Below, piece by piece: positions 34,287-42,325 of a stretch of DNA of 54,234 nt. Position 1 is the first letter of the stretch. Each line of letters starts with the position of its first letter. The notes below the pieces were generated by a model. It saw nothing but the letters and a program-made list of their open reading frames with translations. It did no database searches and was not told the origin of the DNA. The translations under genes were made by a program, and so were the position numbers. The stretch is from Pseudofrankia saprophytica (GTDB lineage: Bacteria; Actinomycetota; Actinomycetes; Frankiales; Frankiaceae), in NCBI RefSeq assembly GCF_000235425.2, contig NZ_KI912266.1, positions 1,293,489 through 1,347,722 on the forward strand, given 5' to 3'.

Positions 34287-34305
34287 ACCCCGCGGAAGGG
34301 TCGGG

Positions 34306-35826
34306 CTAGAAGTTTCGGTGCTGCTCCTGGAGCCAGTAGAGCTCCTGAGCCCAAACACGCAGGCGCTCGATGCCGGCCAGCTCGCGGGCCAGCGCGCGGG
34401 CGACGGCGGGGCGGCGCAGCACGTCCAGCTCGCTGTCACGGAAGGGCCAGCCGGGGCCGTCGTCCTCGCTGGCCCGCCGAAACGCCGCCCGCGCCAGGGC
34501 GATCTCGGCCAGGGCGTAGTCGACCTGCTCGCGCACCACCGCATACCGGGCGCTGAGATCCTCCTGGCTGGCCCAGCCTCCCCCGTCGACGGGCGGGGCG
34601 GGCACTCGGCGGGTGTCGGTGTGTTCGGCCTCCAGGCCACTCGACAACCCGTCACGGGCCCCGGGAACTCCGGGGACGGACTGGCGCAGGGCGACGGGAC
34701 CGGTCACGGTCCCCGAGGACGCGCTCTGGACGTCGCCCTCAGCCGTGTTCATCGCCTCGGCCGCCGCGGCGGCGGTCGCGGCCAGCTCCGCCAGCAGGGC
34801 CGGCAACGCCGCGGTCGACGGCGCGGTAGACGGCGCCGTCCCGGCCAACGGGGGACTCGCGGCCGGCGGCGTCGGCGGCACGGTCTCGGGCCCGAAGGGC
34901 GACAGCGGTCGCTGGACCGGGACGGCGTCCATGACCGCCGGGCCGACCGGCGCGACCGGGTTGACCGGCGCGGCTGGACCCTGGACGACGACCGGGTCGA
35001 CCGGGTCGACCGGGTCGACCGTCACGAACCGGTCAGCGGGCGCCGCGGGCGCGGGCGGGCGCACGCCCTGGCCCGGCACGACGTCGTCCACGAGCACGTC
35101 CCACCCGGCCGGCGACGCCGCCGACGGGTACGACGGGTACGACGGCGCCGGTGGCGCGGGCGGAGGCTGCGGGTACGGCGACGGGGATGGTTCCGGATAC
35201 GGCGGAAGGGGCGCGTCGAAGTCGATCGCGCCCTCGTCCAGGGCGGTTAGGCCCACCCCGGTGTTTCCGGCCGGCACCGGCACGGACGCCGGCACCACAC
35301 CGGCCGGCATCGACACCGAGGGCAGCGCCGCGTAGGGGGCCGGCGGGACGGCCATCGACTCGTCCACCGTCACCACGTGGGTGGTCACCGCGTCGAGCGA
35401 GGTGACCTCGGGCTGCCACCTGCCCGGCCGGGAGACGGTCGGAAAGGGCCCGTCCAGGTATGGCTCCGCTGTCGGCGACGCGTACCCATACGCGGGCAGG
35501 TGCGGCGGCGAGATTGGGGGGCCGACGACCGGTTCCTGGTACTCGGACGGCGACGGCCTCGGCGACGGGTGCGGATCTGGCTGGGGCGGGGGCGCCGACG
35601 GCGGCGGCGGAATCGGCCGGCCGAACTCGTCGACCGCGAGCCGCCAGTCGGTCACCGGCCCCGAGCGCCCGGGGGCGGGAGTGCTGCGCTGGCCGGCCGG
35701 CGCGGCGGCGTCGACCACCCATGGCGACGGCGGTTCGGCGGCCGGGTAGCTGTCCGAGCCATGCGCACGCTCGTAACGGTCCTCGTACGGACCGTGGCCT
35801 TCGTACGAGCCAAACGACGCAGACAT
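34306..35826 (-). CDS. Hypothetical Pro-rich protein with a helical C-terminal domain
   Basis: A 506-residue product starting MSASFGSYEGHG at ATG 35826; longer upstream frames lack support. Most of it is Pro/Ala/Ser/Tyr-rich and probably disordered, with repeats such as DPVDPVDPV (DNA tandem GTCGACCGG around 34990-35020). The last about 110 residues (SQEDLSARYAVVREQVDYAL, RRASEDDG, LDVLRRPAVARALAREL, LYWLQEQHRNF) are charged and helical and look globular. No family or enzyme motif recognised. No signal peptide, so cytoplasmic; possible scaffold. Confidence 0.6.
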   Translation of the reverse strand: MSASFGSYEGHGPYEDRYERAHGSDSYPAAEPPSPWVVDAAAPAGQRSTPAPGRSGPVTDWRLAVDEFGRPIPPPPSAPPPQPDPHPSPRPSPSEYQEPVVGPPISPPHLPAYGYASPTAEPYLDGPFPTVSRPGRWQPEVTSLDAVTTHVVTVDESMAVPPAPYAALPSVSMPAGVVPASVPVPAGNTGVGLTALDEGAIDFDAPLPPYPEPSPSPYPQPPPAPPAPSYPSYPSAASPAGWDVLVDDVVPGQGVRPPAPAAPADRFVTVDPVDPVDPVVVQGPAAPVNPVAPVGPAVMDAVPVQRPLSPFGPETVPPTPPAASPPLAGTAPSTAPSTAALPALLAELAATAAAAAEAMNTAEGDVQSASSGTVTGPVALRQSVPGVPGARDGLSSGLEAEHTDTRRVPAPPVDGGGWASQEDLSARYAVVREQVDYALAEIALARAAFRRASEDDGPGWPFRDSELDVLRRPAVARALARELAGIERLRVWAQELYWLQEQHRNF

Positions 35827-36505
35827 GGTAAGGGCAGAGTACGGCGGTCCCGGTGCCGGACGCTCCGCGCCCGCACCCGGGCGCCGCCTGTCGGGCGCCG
35901 AGCGCCCTCCCTTCGTGGTTCCGGGTCCCGGCATATGGAGGTGGTCGATCCGGGTCCGAATCAGTGAGGTGGCTGGGTTGGCGCTGCGCTGAGGCGCCGT
36001 CACTGGCTGTGGCTGGCTTGTGCCCGCTGCTCACCAGCACCACGTCACGCCCTGGGTAGGGGCCGAGGAGGCGGCTGGGGTCGAACGGGCGATGTGGGGC
36101 AGGTCTGGCGAGCCGGTGCATTCTTCGTCAGGTCGGCGGGTCGGCGCGGGTGGGGCGGGCTCGGAGGTTCCGGGCAGCGGCGGCGGCCGGGCTGCCGAGT
36201 CGTCCGAGCGGTGAGAACGTGCAGGGGCGGGCGCCTTCTCCGACCGCCGCTTCCTCGGCCGGCTGGGCAGGTCGGGGCGGAGCAGGCGATACCGGTTTGA
36301 CACCGGCATTTGGGACCACCTCGGTTTTACGGCTACCTCACGCGGTATGCGCGGAGAGGCTAACTCGTCATGGGTGAGGGTGGTACTGCAGAGTGACAAA
36401 GTGGCAACGGTGGGTAGCTGATAAATGGGCTACCTCGTCGCGGTCCGCGCCCACCGCGGCAAGGACCACGCGTTCTTTTGGTACCAGGCCTTTCAGGGGG
36501 TTCAG
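35827..36505. other. Intergenic stretch, no gene seen
   Basis: Between the divergent Pro-rich and membrane genes. It contains CCGGT TTGAC ACCGG (about 36290-36305), a perfect 5-bp dyad, and AT-richer DNA at 36290-36420 where a promoter would be expected. No frame has a convincing ribosome site except that at 36495 for the next gene. Confidence 0.45.
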
Positions 36506-36931
36506 GTGGAGGTAACCGCGCCGTCGGCCGTTCTCGTGGTTGGGTTCCCGCTGCTGCTGATGCTCGTCATGCTGCTGATGAACGCTGTCGAACGACGGCT
36601 GACCGGCTCGGAGCGGTCCGCCCTGCGCCTGGTACCCACCGGCGGCACCGAGGAGACGGCCACCGGCGACGACGGAGCACTCGCGGCGACAACTGCCGCG
36701 CCGATCCCGCCATCCGGACCAACCACACCAACCACACCAACCGCGCCGGCGACCGACAGCACCGAACGGCCCGTCGCGGCCGAGCACCGCCGCACCCTTC
36801 GCCTCCTGCCGGTCGACCTCCTGACAGCCGATCTGGTGCCCGCCGACGCGACGCTGGCCTTCACCCACTCGGCGGTCCGCGCGGCCGAGGCCGGCGTCCT
36901 GTCCGGGGGGGCCGAGGCGGGTTACCACTGA
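36506..36931 (+). CDS. Hypothetical single-span membrane protein
   Basis: A 141-residue protein starting at GTG 36506, five nt after AGGGGG, in preference to ATG 36425 which has no ribosome site. One membrane segment (VLVVGFPLLLMLVMLLMNAV) close to the N-terminus, then a Thr/Pro-rich stretch and a short charged C-terminal part (RRTLRLLPVDLLTADLVP). Family not recognised. Convergent with the STAS gene; an inter-gene direct repeat follows. Confidence 0.55.
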   Translation: MEVTAPSAVLVVGFPLLLMLVMLLMNAVERRLTGSERSALRLVPTGGTEETATGDDGALAATTAAPIPPSGPTTPTTPTAPATDSTERPVAAEHRRTLRLLPVDLLTADLVPADATLAFTHSAVRAAEAGVLSGGAEAGYH

Positions 36932-36944
36932 CCCCACTTCTTCC

Positions 36945-36970
36945 CTTGGACGTCCGACCTTGGACGTCCG
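36945..36970. repeat. 12-bp direct repeat containing a palindrome
   Basis: CTTGGACGTCCG occurs twice with 2 nt between. Each copy contains the palindrome GGACGTCC, so alternative hairpins can form. It lies between convergent genes and may act in termination. Confidence 0.5.
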
Positions 36971-36989
36971 CGGACTCCCACGGACCGAA

Positions 36990-37373
36990 CTAGCGCGAGT
37001 CGGCGGAGAGGCGCGAGTCGGCGGAGAGGGCCGGCTGCGCCGGGACGACGCGGAGGCGGCCGGTCAGTCCGGTCGCCGCGACCAGTTCCAGGAACGCGGG
37101 CGTCGGCGCGCGAACCTCCAGCGTGGCGTGGACGCGCCGCAGTAGCAGATCCGCACGCAACAGCGCGGCGAGCGCCGGAATGTCCACCTGGCGCAGGCCA
37201 CCGACGTCGACAGTCACCGTGCAGCCGCCGCGGCCGAGCAGATCGCCGACCTGGTCGCGCAGGCAGCGCCGGCCAGGCCCGTCCAGCTCGCCGACGAGCT
37301 CGATGAGCACGTCCTCGCCGCCCCGCGCATCGCGGTGCACCGTCATCCGCAAAGCCCCGGCGTCGACCTGCAT
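36990..37373 (-). CDS. STAS domain protein lacking the canonical phospho-Ser
   Basis: A 127-residue protein of the anti-sigma factor antagonist (SpoIIAA/STAS) type: LIELVGELDGPGRRCLRDQVGDLL, TVTVDVGGLRQVDIPALAALL, LEVRAPTPAFLELVAATGL. In antagonists the regulatory Ser sits in the DSS/TG(V/L) loop; here the matching stretch is VDIPALA with no Ser or Thr, so phospho-switching is not expected. C-terminus has a duplicated LSADSR (18-bp direct repeat at 36991-37026). No anti-sigma kinase is adjacent. Transcription from a region holding GTTAC-GGAGA-GTAAC (37418-37432). Confidence 0.7.
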   Translation of the reverse strand: MQVDAGALRMTVHRDARGGEDVLIELVGELDGPGRRCLRDQVGDLLGRGGCTVTVDVGGLRQVDIPALAALLRADLLLRRVHATLEVRAPTPAFLELVAATGLTGRLRVVPAQPALSADSRLSADSR

Positions 37374-37510
37374 CTCACCCCCGATCCCATGGCCGCCGGC
37401 TCCCCCGCGGCGAGATGGTTACGGAGAGTAACATGAGGCCGGCCGCCGGGCCCTCAGCGCAAAGGCTCGCGGCCAAGGGCCAAGGACCCGGAAGTGCCTG
37501 GCGCCCCGCG

Positions 37511-39214
37511 TCAGCCGGCCACGACGGACACTGGGAAGCCGGCGCGGAAGCGGCGGATCAGGGTGTTCGTCGAGGCATCGTGCGCGAGCTCCGGCTCACC
37601 GGAGGCGGCGAGCTCCGGAATGATCCGGCCGGCGAGCACCTTGCCCAGCTCGACGCCCCACTGGTCGAAGCTGTTGATCCCCCAGATCGCGCCCTGGGTG
37701 AAGACCTTGTGCTCGTACAGCGCGATGAGCTGTCCGAGGGTGAACGGGGTCAGCTCCCCCGCGAGCAGGGTGTTCGTCGGCCGGTCACCGGTGAAGACCT
37801 TGTGGGGCACGAGCTCGGGCGCCACCCCCTCGGCGGCGACCTCGGCGGCGGACTTCCCGAACGCCAGCGCCTCGGTCTGGGCGAAGAAGTTGGCCATCAG
37901 CAGCAGGTGCTGGTCAGCTGCTCCCGTCCCGCCGACCTGGGTGTGCGGCGGTGCGACGAACCCGATGAAGTCGGCGGGGATGACCGTCGTCCCCTGGTGC
38001 AGCAGCTGGTAGTAGGCATGCTGGCCGTTCGTGCCCGGGGTCCCCCAGACGACCGGCCCGGTGTCCATGGTGACCGGCCGGCCGGCTCGGTCGACCGACT
38101 TGCCGTTGCTCTCCATGTCCAACTGCTGCAGGTACGCCGGGAAACGGCTCAGGTACTGGCTGTACGGCAGCACCGCGTGCGTCTGCAGGCCGAAGAAGTC
38201 TCGGTACCACAGGCCGATCAGCCCCATCAGGACCGGAAGGTTGCGACCGGGCGGCGTGGTGCGGAAATGTACGTCCATCGCGTGGAACCCGGCGAGCAGC
38301 TGGCGGAAGTTCTCGGGCCCGATCGCGACCGCCAGGGAAAGGCCGATCGCCGAGTCCATCGAGTACCGGCCACCCACCCAGTCCCAGAACTCGAACATGT
38401 TCGCCGTGTCGATGCCGAACTCGGCGACCTTCTGGGCGTTCGTCGACACCGCGACGAAGTGGTGGGGGACGGCGTCCTCGCCGAGGGCGGCGACCAGCCA
38501 GGCCCGGGCCGTCCGCGCGTTGGCGATGGTCTCCAGGGTGGTGAAGGTCTTGGACGAGACGATGAACAGCGTCTCGGCCGGGTCCAGGTCGTGCGTCGCC
38601 TCCCAGATGTCGGAGCCGTCCACGTTGGACACGAACCGGCTCGTCAGGGAGCGGTCGGCGAACGTCCGCAGCGCCTCGGTGGCCATCGCCGGGCCGAGGT
38701 CGGAGCCGCCGATGCCGATGTTGACGACGTTGCGGATGTGCCGGCCGGTGGCACCCGTCCACGCCCCGGAACGGATCCGGTCGGCGAAGGCGTACATCCG
38801 CTCGAGCACCGCGTGCACGCCGGGGACGACGTCGACGCCGTCCACCTCGATCGTCTCGCCTTCGGGGGCACGCAACGCGGCGTGCAGCACGGCGCGACGC
38901 TCGGTCGTGTTGATCTTCTCGCCGGCGAACATCGCCTCGACCCGGGCGGGCAGCCCGGCCCGCTCGGCCAGCGCCACCAGCAGCCGGACCGTCTCGGCGG
39001 TCAGGAGGTTCTTCGAGAAGTCCAGATACAGGCCGTCGGCCTCCGCCGACAACGTGTCAGCCCTGCCCGGGTCGGCGGCGAACAGCGCGCGCAGGCCGGC
39101 ACCAGCCAGCTCGGCGTGATGCGCCCGCAATGCCGCCCATTCCGGCGTCTGCGTGATGACGACCGGCTCGCCATCCAGGTGAGAGGGCTCGGAGCTCGGC
39201 AGTGAACTCGGCAT
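37511..39214 (-). CDS. pgi: Glucose-6-phosphate isomerase
   Basis: Interconverts glucose-6-phosphate and fructose-6-phosphate in glycolysis and gluconeogenesis. 567 residues, near the usual length of about 550. Signatures: [35 protein letters not shown] (PGI signature 1) and [13 protein letters not shown] (signature 2). Conserved catalytic Glu/His/Lys positions appear intact within these. The start ATG 39214 ([11 protein letters not shown]) has AAGGGTGG at 7-8 nt. Longer upstream frame rejected. Convergent with no gene; its 5' end faces the kinase gene across 350 bp. Confidence 0.95.
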   Translation of the reverse strand: MPSSLPSSEPSHLDGEPVVITQTPEWAALRAHHAELAGAGLRALFAADPGRADTLSAEADGLYLDFSKNLLTAETVRLLVALAERAGLPARVEAMFAGEKINTTERRAVLHAALRAPEGETIEVDGVDVVPGVHAVLERMYAFADRIRSGAWTGATGRHIRNVVNIGIGGSDLGPAMATEALRTFADRSLTSRFVSNVDGSDIWEATHDLDPAETLFIVSSKTFTTLETIANARTARAWLVAALGEDAVPHHFVAVSTNAQKVAEFGIDTANMFEFWDWVGGRYSMDSAIGLSLAVAIGPENFRQLLAGFHAMDVHFRTTPPGRNLPVLMGLIGLWYRDFFGLQTHAVLPYSQYLSRFPAYLQQLDMESNGKSVDRAGRPVTMDTGPVVWGTPGTNGQHAYYQLLHQGTTVIPADFIGFVAPPHTQVGGTGAADQHLLLMANFFAQTEALAFGKSAAEVAAEGVAPELVPHKVFTGDRPTNTLLAGELTPFTLGQLIALYEHKVFTQGAIWGINSFDQWGVELGKVLAGRIIPELAASGEPELAHDASTNTLIRRFRAGFPVSVVAG

Positions 39215-39564
39215 CGCGCGACCACCCTTCGGTTCCAGACCTGCTCGCTGAGATCTGCTACCGCCAGTCTCCACGCCTCCTCTCCCACCGATTGGCCAGG
39301 TGGGGGCTTGATGCCTGTCGGGCGCGTCCGACCTCAAGCAACTAGGCGGCCAGTCCGGACCTCCCAGAGCCGATCGGCGGCCGACGGGCCGCCGCCGGTG
39401 TCGGTGAGAAGATGGGTGCACACCGTGTCAGACATCCGACGCCCACCAACTGACCCCCGCCAGGGGCGATCTCGGGGGTACCAGGCCGTAGTATCGCCGG
39501 GTACACGACGAAGGGTGTGTTTGCGGCCCGGGCGCGGCCTTCGTGATTTGTACGTCCGCGTGAA
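39215..39564. other. Divergent intergenic region of pgi and kinase gene
   Basis: No gene is evident. It should contain both promoters; a weak TAGTATC element is at 39490 ahead of the kinase gene. Nothing else stands out. Confidence 0.4.
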
Positions 39565-42165
39565 GTGGCCGGCGGCGAACGGGACCAGACCTTGCTAATC
39601 GATCGTTCTCTGGTGGAGGCGGCGCTTCCCGGCTACCAGGTCGAAGGTGACCTCGGTAAGGGCGGGTACGGCCTCGTGCTTGCCGGCCAGCACCGGCTCA
39701 TCGGCCGCAAGGTCGCCATCAAGATCCTCCTCGACACCTCCGACGACCCCGAGCTGCGTGCCCGCTTCCTCGCTGAGGCGCGCGTGCTCGCCGAGCTCGA
39801 CCATCCACACATCGTGCGCGTGCATGACTACGTCGAGCACGAGGGCACGTGCCTGCTGGTGATGGAGCTTCTCTCCGGCGGAACGCTCAAGCAGCGCATC
39901 CAGGCCGGGAAGGTCAGCCAGGAGACCATCTGCGCGGTCGGCATCGCGGGCGCTGCCGCGCTCGCCAACGCCCATGCCGCTGGCGTCCTGCACCGGGACA
40001 TCAAGCCGGACAACATCATGTTCGACGGCGGCGGCCTGCTGAAGGTGACCGACTTCGGCATCGCCAAGATCTTCGACGGCGCCGAGACGACGGCGAGCGC
40101 GATCCTCGGCACGCCCCGTTACATGGCACCCGAGCAGATCCTCGGCAGCCGGCTGTTCCCCTCAACCGATCTCTACGCGTTGGCCGGCGTGCTCTACGAG
40201 ATGTTCGCCGAACGACCGCTTTTCGGGAAGCCGATGGGCGTGCAGCCGCTCACCCATCACCACCTGAACGTGGCACCGGATCCGCTGACCAACGTGGCGA
40301 TGCCGGTCTCCGCGGTCATCATGCGCACCCTCGCCAAGGACCCGGCGGCCCGCTACGGCGACGCCACCGAGTTCGCCCTGGAGCTGGCACGGGCCAGCGT
40401 TCGGGCCTTCGGCCCGAACTGGCTCACCAGGTCCGACGTCAAGATCCGTGTCGACGACGAGGTCCGCGAGGCCGCGCAGGGCACGTCCTCGACCCCGAAC
40501 CCGCCCTTCCCCGCGCCGCCCGTCGGGCCGCCGCTTCGCCCCGGCATCCCGGCGACGCCGCCCGTGGGACCACGTCCCGGTGGTGGCTACGGCGCCCCGG
40601 GGCAGCAGCCGTACGGACCACGCCCCAACCTGCCCGGCGGCCCGGCCTACCCGCCAGGACCCGGGCAGCCGGTCCCCGGCCGGCCCCTGCTCGGCCAGCC
40701 GATGCCCCCTCCGGCGCGGCCGTTCCAGCAGCAGCCGACGGGCGGCTCCGGGAACTGGGCGGGGCCACCCACCCCGTCCCCGCGCCCGGTGACCCCCGCG
40801 CCCCCGTCGAACACCCCGGGGCCGACGCCCCGGGTCACCTCGCCGACCAACTCCGGCTACCGCCCGCCGCCCGCCACCCCCTGGCCGACGACGAGTCAGC
40901 CGCTCCAGCCGCCGCGGCCGGCGCAGCCACTTCCCCAGCAGCCGCGGCCCCAGCCACCGCTGCCAGCGCACCGGGCACGCCAGAACGACAAGAAGGGGCT
41001 GTTCGGCCTCTCGGCGCGAGCGACCTGGATCGTCGCGACGCTGCTGTTCGTGCTCATCGCGGGCCTCACGACCGCGATCGTGCTGGCGGCGTCCAGCGGC
41101 GGGGGCGGCGAGGACGACGGGTCGCCCGCGGTGTTCCTCGACCGGTCCCACCGGCTGCCCGCGACGGCCGTCGGCTACTCGGGCCAGGCGCTGCGGATCC
41201 CGAACCTCGCCCCGTATGACCTGAGCATCGGCGACGACGGCTCGCTGTACGTGTCCAACCTGGACACGCACATCGTGCACAAGATCGCCAAGGATGGGGT
41301 CGTCACCCCGATCGCCGGGAACGCGCAGGACGGCTTCTCGGGTGACGGCGGCCCGGCCACGGCGGCGCAGCTGTACGGTCCCGGCCGGGTCGCCTGGGAC
41401 AAGGCCGGCAACCTCTATATCCCGGACACGCAGAACTACCGCGTCCGCAAGATCGACCCGAGCGGCAAGATCACGACGGTGGTCGGCATCGGCACGGCCG
41501 GCTACTCCGGCGACGGCGGCCCGGCCACCCAGGCGCAGATCAACGGCGTCGAGGGCATCGCGGTCACGGCCGACGGCACCCTTTACCTGGCCGACTACGA
41601 CAACCAGCGGATCCGCAAGGTCACCCCGGACGGGATCATCACCACGATCGCGGGCACCGGCGAGAAGGGCTACTCCGGAACGCCGACCACGGCGACCCAG
41701 GCCAAGCTCGACGGCCCGAACAGCATCAGCCTGGCCGACGACGGCACGATCTACTTCGCGAACCTGGGCAGCGACACCGTCCAGAAGATCGACAAGGCCG
41801 GCATGCTGACCACCTTCGCCGGCAACGGCAAGACCGGGCGCACCGGCGACGGCGGCCCGGCCACGAGTGCCACGCTGTCGATCCCCGACGTGTTCCTCGG
41901 CCACGACGGCACCGTCTACATCTGCGCCTACGGCAGCGAGACGATCCGCAAGGTCACCTCGGACGGGATCATCACCACGATCGCCGGCACCGGCGCCGAG
42001 GGCTACACCGGGGACGGCGGCCCGGCCAACGCGGCCCAGCTCTCGGACCCGACCTCGGTGGTCGTCGACGCGGGCGGAGCCATCTACGTCGCCGACAACG
42101 GCAACAAGGTGATCCGCCGGATCGACCCGAACGGAACCATCACCACCATCGCCCAACAGAGCTGA
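39565..42165 (+). CDS. Ser/Thr protein kinase with extracellular NHL beta-propeller
   Basis: Transmembrane receptor kinase of 866 residues. Kinase domain about 20-290: Gly loop GDLGKGGYG, catalytic Lys in VAIKI, HRDIKPDN (about 143) and DFGIAKI (about 163), all intact. Then a Pro/Gln-rich linker (about 310-475), one membrane segment (IVATLLFVLIAGLTTAIVLA, about 485-508) and NHL repeats (about 545-860): GNLYIPDTQNYRVRKID, GDGGPAT, GYSGDGGPATQAQ, five or more blades. Signal-binding outside, Ser/Thr phosphorylation inside. GTG start at 39565 lacks a clear ribosome site; TTG 39592 is an alternative. A paralogue follows 160 bp on. Confidence 0.9.
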   Translation: MAGGERDQTLLIDRSLVEAALPGYQVEGDLGKGGYGLVLAGQHRLIGRKVAIKILLDTSDDPELRARFLAEARVLAELDHPHIVRVHDYVEHEGTCLLVMELLSGGTLKQRIQAGKVSQETICAVGIAGAAALANAHAAGVLHRDIKPDNIMFDGGGLLKVTDFGIAKIFDGAETTASAILGTPRYMAPEQILGSRLFPSTDLYALAGVLYEMFAERPLFGKPMGVQPLTHHHLNVAPDPLTNVAMPVSAVIMRTLAKDPAARYGDATEFALELARASVRAFGPNWLTRSDVKIRVDDEVREAAQGTSSTPNPPFPAPPVGPPLRPGIPATPPVGPRPGGGYGAPGQQPYGPRPNLPGGPAYPPGPGQPVPGRPLLGQPMPPPARPFQQQPTGGSGNWAGPPTPSPRPVTPAPPSNTPGPTPRVTSPTNSGYRPPPATPWPTTSQPLQPPRPAQPLPQQPRPQPPLPAHRARQNDKKGLFGLSARATWIVATLLFVLIAGLTTAIVLAASSGGGGEDDGSPAVFLDRSHRLPATAVGYSGQALRIPNLAPYDLSIGDDGSLYVSNLDTHIVHKIAKDGVVTPIAGNAQDGFSGDGGPATAAQLYGPGRVAWDKAGNLYIPDTQNYRVRKIDPSGKITTVVGIGTAGYSGDGGPATQAQINGVEGIAVTADGTLYLADYDNQRIRKVTPDGIITTIAGTGEKGYSGTPTTATQAKLDGPNSISLADDGTIYFANLGSDTVQKIDKAGMLTTFAGNGKTGRTGDGGPATSATLSIPDVFLGHDGTVYICAYGSETIRKVTSDGIITTIAGTGAEGYTGDGGPANAAQLSDPTSVVVDAGGAIYVADNGNKVIRRIDPNGTITTIAQQS

Positions 42166-42325
42166 CCAGCCGCGGCCCGGGGCGCGCGGGGAGATCCCCT
42201 CCCGCACGCGCCCGATGGCCGCGGCCGGACCCGCCGTCGCCCCGAACCCCGGTGCCGGTCGACCCGCCACTGCCAGGAGCCTCCGCGGTCCCGGCCACCC
42301 GTCGCCCGACCACAGACGCCTGGAC

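Noticed and set aside
37415-39205. Long plus-strand frame opposite pgi
   Set aside because: Antisense shadow of the glucose-6-phosphate isomerase gene, with no ribosome site.
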